A stretch of 64,000 nt of DNA from an uncultured Clostridia bacterium. Lineage in GTDB: Bacteria; Bacillota; Clostridia; Oscillospirales; Acutalibacteraceae. Positions 51,961 through 59,451 of the stretch are shown piece after piece; position 1 is the stretch's first letter; each line of letters starts with the position of its first letter. Location: positions 62,001-126,000 of the forward strand of contig CANQJS010000004.1 in assembly GCA_947624285.1 (NCBI GenBank), written 5' to 3'. A model generated the notes under the pieces. It did not search any database. It worked only from the letters and a program-made list of their open reading frames with translations, and was not told the origin of the DNA. The position numbers and the translations under genes were made by a program.

Positions 51961-52940
51961 AGAGTTATCTCAAACCTTGTGCCTTTGTTCTTCTCACTCG
52001 TTACATCAACGGAGGAATTTTGCCTGTTGAATATCGCCTTGCTCAGCGCAAGCCCTATGCCCACGCTCGTCTCCGTTCGCTTTTGCCCCTGATAAAATCT
52101 TTCGAATATATGGGGCAGGTCATCCTTGGGGATACCGGCGCCGCTGTCCTCAATAACTATTTTGGTAAAGACGGGAGTTGTAAAGGCTTTCGCCTTTACA
52201 TATCCCTTATCCGTATGCTCAACGCAGTTTTTAACTATATTTGAAAGCGCCTCGGTGTACCAATTGGCGTCAACATCGGCGATTATATCATCCTCGCACT
52301 CCGTGCTCAGCTCTATCCCCTTTACATCGGCGTTTATGTAAAACGGCTTGGCGGCGTTTTCGATTATTTTTTTGAGACTCGTTTTCTCGTTTTTAAATTC
52401 GATCGCGCCCGCGTCGATTTTGGAGAGCTTGAGCAGTGTAATTATAAGCCAATTCATTCTTGAAAGCTGATTGCTGATTATTTCAAGAAATTCCCTGCGC
52501 TTTTGCTCGTCTGTTTCGCTTTTGAGCAGATCCGCCATAACGGTTATTGAGGTTATGGGCGTTTTTAACTGATGAGAAATATCGGCAAGGGAATTTGCAA
52601 GATATATTTTATCTTTCATAAGCAGCTCTCGCTGTGAGCGCAGAGTAACCACTACCTTATAGATATTGTTTTTAAGTATGCTCATTTCGCCCTCTTTATT
52701 ATCCCTTATATCAAGGACGAAATCGCCGTTGTTGACATTATACAGATACTCCGAAAGGGCGCGTATATCGCGCGCCCTGAAATATGTAACCGTAAAAAAG
52801 GCGATGAAAACGCAAAGAACGGCGGCAAGAAATATCAACGCGGCTGTTTTATTCATAAAAAACACGGCGGTAAATCCTATCGCCGCAGCTGTAACGCTTA
52901 TGAGCGTGGCTAATAAAAATCCTCTGTATCTCTTTATCAT
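51942..52940 (-). CDS. Sensor histidine kinase, intramembrane-sensing type
   Basis: 332 residues. Two transmembrane helices (about 8-30 and 33-52) are joined by only a few residues (NKTAAL), so no periplasmic sensor exists; this is the BceS-like topology that senses through its ABC transporter. A HAMP-like linker follows. DISHQLKTPITSI holds the phospho-accepting His. NIVKNCVEH (N box), IEDSGAGIP (G1) and GIGLALSKAIF (G2) form the ATP site. It overlaps the regulator gene by 4 nt. Confidence 0.93.
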   Translation of the reverse strand: MIKRYRGFLLATLISVTAAAIGFTAVFFMNKTAALIFLAAVLCVFIAFFTVTYFRARDIRALSEYLYNVNNGDFVLDIRDNKEGEMSILKNNIYKVVVTLRSQRELLMKDKIYLANSLADISHQLKTPITSITVMADLLKSETDEQKRREFLEIISNQLSRMNWLIITLLKLSKIDAGAIEFKNEKTSLKKIIENAAKPFYINADVKGIELSTECEDDIIADVDANWYTEALSNIVKNCVEHTDKGYVKAKAFTTPVFTKIVIEDSGAGIPKDDLPHIFERFYQGQKRTETSVGIGLALSKAIFNRQNSSVDVTSEKNKGTRFEITLYKTVV

Positions 52941-53608
52941 TCCAATATATACCCCATTTTTCTTACTGTTTTTATTATCTGAGGATTTTCGGAATTATCC
53001 TCTATCTTATCCCGCAGTCTTTTTATATATACGGTGAGTGTGTTGTCGTTTACGAAAACGCCGTCGATATCCCAGATGTTTTCGAGAAGCTGGTTTCTTG
53101 TCAGCACCATACCCCTGTTGTTGAGCATTATGAGAAGCAGTCTGTATTCGAGGGCGGTGAGTATGATCTCCTTGTTATTTTTATAAACCTTCGCCTCGTT
53201 CGTGTTGATTTTCAGACCGTGGAGCTCCACTATTCCCGAACTGCCCTTGCCCTTATATCTTCTGATAACGCTTTTAATTCGCGCCATAAGCTCGTTTACG
53301 CGAAACGGCTTTGAGATATAGTCGTCCGCGCCGAGGTCAAGACCCATCACCACATTTACCTCATCGTCAAAGGCGGTGAGGAATATCACGGGAAAATCGC
53401 CCTTTTCCTTTATCGCTTTGCAGACCTCGTAGCCGCTGCCGTCGGGCAGAGAAAGGTCGAGGAGATAGAGATCGAACTCCTCGCTTGCTATCATATCAAG
53501 AGCCTCCTTAACGCAGGAAGCGCGCCCTGTTTCGTAGCCCTCTTTTTGCAATGAGTACTCAAGCCCCATTGCTATGGAAGCGTCATCCTCTAAGAGAAAC
53601 ACTTTCAT
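52937..53608 (-). CDS. OmpR/PhoB-family response regulator
   Basis: 223 residues. The receiver domain (1-115) has the acidic pair in LLEDDAS, phospho-Asp in YLLDLSLPDGSG (about 52), Thr in VIFLTAFDDE and Lys in YISKPF. The C-terminal winged helix (about 125-223) ends NTLTVYIKRLRDKIED...VRKMGYILE. It probably regulates its own operon and the ABC genes through the TTACAAAA motifs. Start ATG 53608 after GAGGTGA. Confidence 0.95.
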   Translation of the reverse strand: MKVFLLEDDASIAMGLEYSLQKEGYETGRASCVKEALDMIASEEFDLYLLDLSLPDGSGYEVCKAIKEKGDFPVIFLTAFDDEVNVVMGLDLGADDYISKPFRVNELMARIKSVIRRYKGKGSSGIVELHGLKINTNEAKVYKNNKEIILTALEYRLLLIMLNNRGMVLTRNQLLENIWDIDGVFVNDNTLTVYIKRLRDKIEDNSENPQIIKTVRKMGYILE

Positions 53609-53656
53609 CTATTCTTCACCTCACGCTAATTGTAACATAAAAAGGCGGAATTAACA

Positions 53657-53670
53657 TTACAATTTTGTAA
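53657..53670 (-). promoter_or_regulatory. Perfect palindrome upstream of the response-regulator gene
   Basis: TTACAATTTTGTAA is a 14-bp perfect inverted repeat 49 bp before the regulator start codon. It shares the TTACAAAA core with the direct repeats before the ABC genes, so it is a candidate autoregulatory site. Confidence 0.45.
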
Positions 53671-53676
53671 TAAAGT

Positions 53677-53709
53677 AAAAAGGAATAACTCCGTCAAAGA
53701 GTTATTCCT
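53677..53709 (-). terminator. Terminator of the MazF-like gene
   Basis: AGGAATAACTC (53681-53691) pairs perfectly with GAGTTATTCCT (53699-53709) around a 7-nt loop. TTTTACTTTA follows on the minus strand. Confidence 0.75.
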
Positions 53710-53712
53710 CGA

Positions 53713-54054
53713 TCAAAGCCCGAAAGAAACGGAAAGCGCTTCGTTTACCTTTCCCATATCTCCGCCGTCAAGCGCGCCCATCTTTTCGCGCAGCCGCCTT
53801 TTATCTATCGTTCGCACCTGCTCCAGCAGCACGATGCTGTCCTTTGCAAGCCCGCAGTTTCGGGCGTCTACCTCTATATGGGTGGGCAGATTGCTTTTAT
53901 CCTTTTGACTTGTTATCGCCGCGGCGATCACCGTGGGTGAAAATCTGTTTCCCACATCGTTTTGTACTATAAGCACGGGTCTTACCCCGCCCTGCTCCGA
54001 GCCTATAACGGGGCTCAGATCCGCATAATATATATCTCCGCGTTTAATTGTCAT
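53713..54054 (-). CDS. mazF: MazF/EndoA-type mRNA interferase
   Basis: 113 residues, the size of Bacillus EndoA. IKRGDIYYADLSPVIGSEQGG, RPVLIVQNDVGNRFSPTVIAA, TSQKDKSNLPTHIEV and LLEQVRTIDKRRL are nearly continuous with known EndoA sequences and include the catalytic Arg and Thr/Ser positions. It cuts mRNA at short specific sites. The start is ATG 54054, 7 bp after AGGTGA; an in-frame TTG at 54084 preceded by AGGAGG is an alternative. No antitoxin gene can be found upstream, where the operon normally begins. Confidence 0.9.
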   Translation of the reverse strand: MTIKRGDIYYADLSPVIGSEQGGVRPVLIVQNDVGNRFSPTVIAAAITSQKDKSNLPTHIEVDARNCGLAKDSIVLLEQVRTIDKRRLREKMGALDGGDMGKVNEALSVSFGL

Positions 54055-54110
54055 AAAGCTTATCACCTTCGTTTTTTCTTTCAATTATATTTTTACCTCC
54101 TATGGTAAAT

Positions 54111-54141
54111 TTTAAACATTCTAAACCATTATATGTTTGAA
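54111..54141 (-). promoter_or_regulatory. Inverted repeat around the -10 box of the mazF promoter
   Basis: TTTAAACAT (54111-54119) and ATGTTTGAA (54133-54141) pair with one wobble. The intervening bases, together with the right arm, include TATAAT on the minus strand (54128-54133). The -35 is poor. It may be an operator. Confidence 0.35.
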
Positions 54142-54210
54142 AAATTTTTTCTCTTATCTGTCATTTTTCGCTAATCGGCATAATATGTAGAGAGAAAGGA
54201 GAATAAACAT

Positions 54211-54423
54211 ATGGAAAAATATGTTGATATGTTCAACCCCGCATTCCTGAGGAACACAAGTAAGGTGCTGCCTCCGCTGCCCGCCGACGCCTCCGTAACA
54301 ATGGCGTATGTGCCTTTTCAGCAGCAGCCCGTTATATATGAAGAAGAAGGGAAAGCATTGAACGAGGGAACACTTTTCCCCGAGCTCAATAAGCCGTTCA
54401 CCGGAAAGGGAGTGCTGTTATGA
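54211..54423 (+). CDS. cotJA: Spore coat associated protein CotJA
   Basis: 70 residues, proline-rich. PPLPADASVTMAYVPFQQ and the closing LFPELNKPFTGKGV are the CotJA signature. CotJA, CotJB and CotJC form an inner coat layer laid down in the mother cell. Start ATG 54211 with AAAGGAG upstream. CATAATAT at 54179-54186 resembles a sigma-E -10 box, but no well-spaced -35 is seen. It overlaps cotJB by 4 nt. Confidence 0.93.
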   Translation: MEKYVDMFNPAFLRNTSKVLPPLPADASVTMAYVPFQQQPVIYEEEGKALNEGTLFPELNKPFTGKGVLL

Positions 54424-54668
54424 GCAGAGAACAGTTATTGCTCAGAGTTTCACAGGCGCAGTTCGCGATGTGGGAAATGAGAGTTTATATGGATACCCAC
54501 CTTGACAATGAAGAAGCGCAGAAGCTCTATGAAAAATACAAAAAGCAGTTTGAAAAGCTGAAGAGCGAGTTTGAGGAAAAATTCGGCCCGATAAGCCTTG
54601 CCGCGAACAACAGCGACGAATGGCTTAAAGACCCGTGGCCCTGGGACGCGCCCGAGGACTGCCGATAA
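54420..54668 (+). CDS. cotJB: Spore coat protein CotJB
   Basis: 82 residues, helical. LLLRVSQAQFAMWEMRVYMDTH and the C-terminal NNSDEWLKDPWPWD are typical of CotJB. It is coupled to cotJA by an ATGA overlap. cotJC, normally the next gene, is instead 1.7 kb further on, beyond two genes read from the other strand. Confidence 0.93.
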   Translation: MSREQLLLRVSQAQFAMWEMRVYMDTHLDNEEAQKLYEKYKKQFEKLKSEFEEKFGPISLAANNSDEWLKDPWPWDAPEDCR

Positions 54669-54674
54669 ACAAAA

Positions 54675-54715
54675 AGCCGACTCCCTTTTTGGGGAATCGG
54701 CAATTTTTATTTTAC
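54675..54715 (+). terminator. Terminator of cotJAB
   Basis: GCCGA-CTCCC and GGGGA-TCGGC pair around a T-rich loop with one mismatch, followed by AATTTTTATTTT. It confirms that the cotJ transcript ends before cotJC. Confidence 0.65.
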
Positions 54716-54725
54716 AAGTAAATTT

Positions 54726-55184
54726 TTATTTTTGTTTCTTTGCGAAAATAATAAACTTGCTGAAAATGTAATTCAAAATAACAACGATAACGGCAAGTAT
54801 GAGCTTCGCGATAAGCTCGCCCGTTATTTCGGCTTTAAAAACCGTAATTGAAAACTCTCCGAAGCCGAGCTTATCCACAAAGAGCCACAGCCCTCCCTCC
54901 TCAACCGCAAGGCTGAAAAGGCGAGCGGCGATAAATTCCGAAATTTCTCTAACCGAAGTGCGAAAATCAAATTTTTTTGATTCAAACACCCACAGCTTGT
55001 TTGTAACATAAGCGAACGCAACGGCAAAAAGCCACGCGATAATATTGCTGATAAGATACCTGTCTCTGCCGAGCAGGCTGTTGAAAGCCCAAAAGCAAAC
55101 GAAATTCACAAGAGTGGTAAGCCCGCCGAAGATAATATACAAAATCGGCTCTTTGTGCCTTTTGATAAACGCTTTAATTTTCAT
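54726..55184 (-). CDS. GtrA family membrane protein
   Basis: 152 residues with four transmembrane helices. ILYIIFGGLTTLVNFVCFWAF at the start and NKLWVFESK in the middle are the GtrA/DPMS signature. GtrA-type proteins are proposed to flip undecaprenyl-phosphate sugars. It overlaps the end of the upstream glycosyltransferase gene by 11 nt, forming a classical GtrB-GtrA pair for lipid-linked sugar modification of the envelope. Confidence 0.9.
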   Translation of the reverse strand: MKIKAFIKRHKEPILYIIFGGLTTLVNFVCFWAFNSLLGRDRYLISNIIAWLFAVAFAYVTNKLWVFESKKFDFRTSVREISEFIAARLFSLAVEEGGLWLFVDKLGFGEFSITVFKAEITGELIAKLILAVIVVILNYIFSKFIIFAKKQK

Positions 55185-56121
55185 CTTCGTCTTTACCGAG
55201 GTGCTCTTTCAGTATATAAATAGGTCTGTTTTTGACCTGAACATACACTTTGGAAAGATATTCTCCGAGAATACCGAGGCTGAAAAGCTGCATACCGCCG
55301 AGAAACAGCACAAGGACTACTATTGTTGCGTAGCCCGGCACATCTATGCCGAACGCCAGCTTTTGAATTACTACAACAACAAGATAGATTATTGATATTA
55401 CCGCCGAGAAAAATCCCACGAACGCGGAGAGCTTCAGCGGAAAAGTTGAAAAGGAGACTATGCCGTCAACGGCGTATTTGAGCAGCTTGAAAAATCCCCA
55501 TTTTGATTTTCCGTTTTCCCTCTCAGCCGCCTCATAGGGGATATATTTCGTGTTAAATCCAACCCAACTGAAAATTCCCTTTGAAAAGCGGTGGTATTCC
55601 GTCATTTGAAGTATCGCCCGAGCCATACTTTTTCTCATAAGCCTGAAATCGGACGCGCCGTTTTTGAAATCGACCTCTGCCATTTTGTTGATAATTCTGT
55701 AAAACAGCGATTTCACGGAGCGCATAAGGATATTTTCACGGCGAACTTTCTGATAGGCGGCAACGCAGTCAATATCTTCACTTTCGCCGATCGCGTCCAT
55801 CATTTCCAAAACCACTTCGGGGCGCTGCTGGAGGTCGGCGTCGATAATGCAGATAAGCTCGCCCTTTGCGGCTTTAAGCCCGGCGTAAACCGCTGCCTCC
55901 TTGCCGAAATTGCGGCTGAGGGTAAGCACCTGAATATTGCTTTTTTCATTTTCGTAATAGATTTTTTTCAGCTTTTCGCAGGTTTTATCCGTGCTTCCGT
56001 CATTGACGAAAACAAATTCGTAATCAAAGCCTCTGTTTTCAAAGACTCTGTTAGTCTCATCAAAAAATCTTTCAACACTGCCCTCTTCGTTATAGCAGGG
56101 CACGATAAGCGAAAGGACCAT
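55174..56121 (-). CDS. Family 2 glycosyltransferase, GtrB/DPM1-like
   Basis: 315 residues. LSLIVPCYNEEGSVERFF, VFVNDGSTDKT, LSRNFGKEAAVYAGLKAA and ICIIDADLQQRPE (the DxD-like metal site) are the GT2 core. Two C-terminal transmembrane helices (about 230-255 and 262-290) anchor it. It should transfer a sugar from a nucleotide sugar to undecaprenyl phosphate. Start ATG 56121 after GAGGTAG. With GtrA it is inserted, in opposite orientation, between cotJAB and cotJC. Confidence 0.92.
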   Translation of the reverse strand: MVLSLIVPCYNEEGSVERFFDETNRVFENRGFDYEFVFVNDGSTDKTCEKLKKIYYENEKSNIQVLTLSRNFGKEAAVYAGLKAAKGELICIIDADLQQRPEVVLEMMDAIGESEDIDCVAAYQKVRRENILMRSVKSLFYRIINKMAEVDFKNGASDFRLMRKSMARAILQMTEYHRFSKGIFSWVGFNTKYIPYEAAERENGKSKWGFFKLLKYAVDGIVSFSTFPLKLSAFVGFFSAVISIIYLVVVVIQKLAFGIDVPGYATIVVLVLFLGGMQLFSLGILGEYLSKVYVQVKNRPIYILKEHLGKDEDEN

Positions 56122-56251
56122 AAGCTACCTCGTTTTGAAAATGATCGTTTGAATAAATTATATATTCCGATTTAATAAAAGTCAATGCGAAGCAAAACGC
56201 ATCGCACGCATAAATTTCATATAATAGTTTAGCACAAAATCGGCTTATATA

Positions 56252-56278
56252 ACAATATTTTTAGAAAATCATAAAATA
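56252..56278 (+). promoter_or_regulatory. Sigma-K-like promoter of cotJC
   Basis: AC at 56252-56253, 16-bp spacer and CATAAAATA (56270-56278) match the sigma-K consensus AC-N16/17-CATANNNTA. The start of transcription would fall within the hairpin repeat that begins at 56278. Sigma-K acts late in the mother cell, suiting a coat gene. Confidence 0.55.
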
Positions 56279-56318
56279 TAGCTGAGGGGAGTTGACCCCG
56301 ATAAGTCCCCTCAGCTAT
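56278..56318. repeat. Conserved-loop hairpin element, copy 1
   Basis: ATAGCTGAGGGGA (56278-56290) pairs perfectly with TCCCCTCAGCTAT (56306-56318); the 15-nt loop is GTTGACCCCGATAAG. A second copy with altered but still pairing arms lies at 59434-59473. Here it sits at the expected 5' end of the cotJC message. Confidence 0.7.
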
Positions 56319-56345
56319 AGCAAAAAGATTTTAAGGAGCAAAGCT

Positions 56346-56957
56346 ATGTTTAGTTACATTAAAAAATTACAATATCCTATCAATATAAAAAAGTGCGACC
56401 CAAAGGCCGCGAATATCATTATAAGTCAGTACGGCGGCCCCGACGGTGAATTAGGGGCTTCTCTGAGGTATCTTTCCCAGCGTTATTCGATGCCCATTCC
56501 CGAACTAAAGGGTCTGCTCACCGATATAGGCACGGAGGAGCTCGGCCATCTTGAAATGGTCGGCTCGATAGTTCATCAGCTTACAAGAAATCTTAACGAA
56601 AAGCAGATCGAGGACAGCGGCTTTGCGCCGTACTTCGTAGACCACACAACGGGCGTTTATCCCACGGCGGCAAGCGGATTTCCGTGGAGCGCGGCGTCGA
56701 TGCAGGTAAAGGGCGACCCGATAGCGGATCTCAATGAGGATCTCGGTGCCGAGCAGAAGGCCCGCGTAACTTACGACAATATCCTGCGCCTTGTTGATGA
56801 CCCCGATGTGCTTGAGCCGATAAAATTCCTGCGTGAGCGCGAAGTAGTCCATTATCAGAGATTCGGCGAGGGGCTCAGATTGCTTACCGACAAGCTGAAC
56901 AGCAAAAACTATTACGCGTTCAATCCCGGATTTGACAGGATGCCGAAAGAAAAATAA
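56346..56957 (+). CDS. cotJC: Spore coat protein CotJC, manganese-catalase-like
   Basis: 203 residues. A four-helix ferritin-like fold is suggested by DIGTEELGHLEMVGSIVHQL and FLREREVVHYQRFGEGL, whose Glu and His residues are the di-manganese ligands. CotJC is both a coat component and related to Mn-catalase. The start is ATG 56346, 6 bp after AGGAGC. It is detached from cotJAB and has its own sigma-K-like promoter and terminator. Confidence 0.93.
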   Translation: MFSYIKKLQYPINIKKCDPKAANIIISQYGGPDGELGASLRYLSQRYSMPIPELKGLLTDIGTEELGHLEMVGSIVHQLTRNLNEKQIEDSGFAPYFVDHTTGVYPTAASGFPWSAASMQVKGDPIADLNEDLGAEQKARVTYDNILRLVDDPDVLEPIKFLREREVVHYQRFGEGLRLLTDKLNSKNYYAFNPGFDRMPKEK

Positions 56958-56984
56958 AAATCAAAATATATCTGTTTTGGTATG

Positions 56985-57012
56985 GCGGCCGCATAAGCGG
57001 CTGCTTATTTTT
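56985..57012 (+). terminator. Terminator of cotJC
   Basis: GCGGCCGC (56985-56992) pairs with GCGGCTGC (56997-57004) with one wobble and an ATAA loop, followed by TTATTTTTTC. Confidence 0.8.
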
Positions 57013-57046
57013 TCGCTTATTCAAAACTTCCGAGGCGATTTTCACA

Positions 57047-57131
57047 TCAATATTGATTATTGAAATAAGCAATGATACAATGGCGCTGTAAATAATTCTT
57101 AAAGGTGAAAATATGGATTTCGGCATACAGT
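57047..57131 (+). repeat. 85-bp direct repeat, left copy (promoter and first codons of the GH36 gene)
   Basis: 84 of 85 bases equal those at 59495-59579. It contains TTGATT (57053), 17 bp, TACAAT (57076), the ribosome binding site, and ATG plus the codons for DFGIQ. After the T at 57131 the copies diverge abruptly and this frame stops after 17 codons. It is a promoter-bearing stub of the alpha-galactosidase gene. The rest of the gap 56958-57263 holds the cotJC terminator and the AraC-fusion upstream region. Confidence 0.92.
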
Positions 57132-57263
57132 ATCTTAATCATATTTATATGATATTCTATTAAATTATCCCTGTCAATAATAATGATATAATCGGAAATG
57201 TTTTTTGAAATCTTATGTGTTATAATGCAGTCACACTTGCAGGTGTTATGAAAGGAGGAAGCA

Positions 57264-58532
57264 ATGGATAACCGCAAAATAATTCAAAATATTCTTGATT
57301 ATATTGAGAATAACCTCAAGGCTGAAATCAATATCAATGAACTGTGTGATATGGCAGGATATTCCTATGTGCATTTTTGCAGACTGTTTTCATATTATAT
57401 CGGTTTGCCGCCGAGTGAATATATTACACGCAGAAAGCTGATTCACGCCGTCTATGATATGTTAAACAAAATGACCAAGGTTGATATTGCGCTGTCTTAT
57501 GGCTTTGAAACTTATGCCGGATTTTACAAAGCTTTTAAGCGTGAGTTCAATTGTTCACCCTCCGAATTCATCAAATCTTATAAAGGCGAAAAGCCCCATA
57601 AGATTAACATTTTGCAGGAGGAACTTATTATGATTTCAAAAAACAAAATACAAAAACTGCTTCATCATTGGAATTTACAGAGAGAATGCATTGGAAATAT
57701 TTACAATGAAAATACAGGCAGGCAAAGCGAAAATACTTACTATATCGGTGATGATTATGTAATCAAATTTTCTGCTAATTACGGCAGTATAAAGAATAGT
57801 ATCAGCATAACAAACAGTCTTGCGAAATCAAATTTACCTGTTGCCGAAATAATTAAAACCGATGACGGCTCCGATTGTTTATGCGACGGCGAGCTTTATT
57901 TTATCGTAACGAAACGGCTCAATGGCAGTCAGCTGAAATGCGAGGATATTTTCAAACATACCGATATTGCATATCGGATAGGCGAAAACATCGCAAGGCT
58001 TCACAATGCGCTGAAAACATTTGATGAAAGCAATTATAACCGAACTGACATTTTGGGTGATGTTAAATCTGCATTGCCGAAGATTCAGGATTTTGTCAAA
58101 TTGAATGACGGTTTTCTTGAAGATTTTAGCGCAATTTTTGATAAACTGCCGACGCAGATTATCCACCGTGATATTAACCCATCAAATATGATTTTTAACA
58201 AAGGTGAATTTAAAGGTTTTATTGACTTTGATTTAACAGAGGTTAATGTGAGAATATTTGATATATGCTATTGCGCAACGGCAATACTTTCAGAATGTTT
58301 TAATAATGCCAATATTGATAAAAGCAAGTGGCTTGAAATATTTGATTATCTTGTAAAAGGTTATGAGCGTATTACTCCGCTGTCCGAATATGAAAAGCAG
58401 GCTTTGCCTTATGTGATTTATTCCATTCAGATTATCTGTATTGCCTATTTCAGCCAGTATGATAAATTTGATAACCTGACAAAAATAAATATGTATATGC
58501 TGAAATGGATTGTTAATGAATTAAAAATATAA
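57264..58532 (+). CDS. AraC-type HTH fused to an aminoglycoside/choline-kinase-like phosphotransferase
   Basis: 422 residues. Residues about 6-110 form an AraC/XylS DNA-binding domain with two helix-turn-helices (INELCDMAGYSYVHFCRLF and KVDIALSYGFETYAGFYKAF). From about 125 on there is an APH-fold kinase: YIGDDYVIKFS (ATP lysine), QIIHRDINPSNMIF (catalytic loop, near residue 300) and FKGFIDFDLTEV (metal-binding Asp). The fusion could be a small-molecule-dependent regulator or an antibiotic or sugar kinase with a DNA tether. GC is visibly lower than in the flanking genes. It begins at ATG 57264 with AAAGGAGG and lies between the two 85-bp repeats. Confidence 0.82.
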   Translation: MDNRKIIQNILDYIENNLKAEININELCDMAGYSYVHFCRLFSYYIGLPPSEYITRRKLIHAVYDMLNKMTKVDIALSYGFETYAGFYKAFKREFNCSPSEFIKSYKGEKPHKINILQEELIMISKNKIQKLLHHWNLQRECIGNIYNENTGRQSENTYYIGDDYVIKFSANYGSIKNSISITNSLAKSNLPVAEIIKTDDGSDCLCDGELYFIVTKRLNGSQLKCEDIFKHTDIAYRIGENIARLHNALKTFDESNYNRTDILGDVKSALPKIQDFVKLNDGFLEDFSAIFDKLPTQIIHRDINPSNMIFNKGEFKGFIDFDLTEVNVRIFDICYCATAILSECFNNANIDKSKWLEIFDYLVKGYERITPLSEYEKQALPYVIYSIQIICIAYFSQYDKFDNLTKINMYMLKWIVNELKI

Positions 58533-58536
58533 ATGT

Positions 58537-58580
58537 AAAAAGCAAGATATGTTGATTTCACATCTTGCTTTTGGATTTTT
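58537..58580 (+). terminator. Terminator of the AraC-kinase gene
   Basis: AAAAGCAAGAT (58537-58547) pairs with ATCTTGCTTTT (58562-58572), followed by GGATTTTTATA. Confidence 0.8.
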
Positions 58581-58657
58581 ATACACCTGTTCAACCCTGC
58601 TTCATCTTGTAACATAGTGTATAAACGCTATATTTTATTGAATTTCACCTAAAACGC

Positions 58658-58710
58658 TTGACAAAATAGTATTTCATCTCTAATCTGTGAGCTTATCCCA
58701 AAAGGGATAA
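58658..58710 (+). promoter_or_regulatory. Sigma-A promoter with a downstream palindrome before the DUF4417 fragment
   Basis: Perfect -35 TTGACA (58658-58663), exact 17-bp spacer and TAATCT (58681-58686). TTATCCC (58693-58699) and GGGATAA (58704-58710) form an inverted repeat around the expected transcription start, a candidate operator. Confidence 0.6.
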
Positions 58711-58723
58711 TATTAAATTGGAG

Positions 58724-58918
58724 ATGATAAAAATTACAAGCTATGAATACAGGAATAACCCTATGTTCCTGCGAAATCAATTTAAAAGTGTTGGTATGTT
58801 CAAACTTCCTCTTGTAAAAAAACAGGAAATAAGTCTTGATGATGTAAAACCGGTAGGTTATGGTAAAGTTAATAAGAGTAATACCGTCAGTTCGCCGGGG
58901 CGATTCAACAAGCTTTAA
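58724..58918 (+). pseudogene. 5' fragment of a DUF4417-like gene
   Basis: 64 codons from ATG 58724: NPMFLRNQFKSVGMFKLPLV, ISLDDVKPVGYGKVNK. This matches the opening of DUF4417 proteins, common in mobile elements and usually about 200-250 residues. The frame breaks at 58918 (SPGRFNKL-stop) and the rest of the family sequence is not found downstream, so it looks like a truncated remnant. It still has a good promoter and an operator-like palindrome. The function of the family is unknown. Confidence 0.6.
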
Positions 58919-58964
58919 CTTCTGTTTTGACGGAATTGAAAAAGTCAGATTGGAGGATACAACC

Positions 58965-59451
58965 ATGAATGATAAAATTGATTGGATTGAAGATTGTTTT
59001 CAAACCTACAATGACGGTAATTGGATTACAAAAAGAGCCTTCAAAAAAAACAGCGGTTACAAAAGGCGACCATTATCATTGCCTGTTTGATGCAAAAAGA
59101 CTGAGTCAATATGATTATTCCGACAGTGAAAAGCAAGGCTATTGTTCAACAGACGGCAGAATTTGGTTTTGTAAGGACTGCTTTGAAAAGGTACAACAAA
59201 AGCACAAATTATCTGTTGTTAAAAACACGATTGAAACAGTTGAAAATGCCTTGCGGAATTATTCTGATGTGATTATTTCATTAAATAACGAACAGTATTT
59301 TTTGAAAAATGAAAATGACAAAATTGTTGTAAAGCACAACGGATTAGTAAAAATATATGACGATATTCTGTCTATGGAAAGAGAACAACATTTTTACAGC
59401 AAACCATTAAGGGAAATAATAGATGATATTTTTATAGCTGAGGGGAATTGA
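58965..59451 (+). pseudogene. Cys-containing small protein gene interrupted by a frameshift at an A8 run
   Basis: A gene begins at ATG 58965, 8 bp after GGAGG: MNDKIDWIEDCFQTYNDGNW. It reads well to an eight-A run at about 59042-59049, after which the frame stops at about 59090. Shifting by +1 (as if one A were missing) gives a continuous 120-residue extension (KGDHYHCLFDAKRLS, YCSTDGRIWFCKDCFEK) with a possible zinc site. The end codons IAEGN-stop come from the hairpin repeat at 59434, so the original C-terminus may be lost. It may be decayed, slippage-expressed or a sequencing indel. Family not recognised. Confidence 0.6.

Noticed and set aside
57113..57166. 17-codon peptide at the left 85-bp repeat
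   Set aside because: It is just the first six GH36 codons followed by unrelated sequence to a stop; it is treated as part of the repeat.
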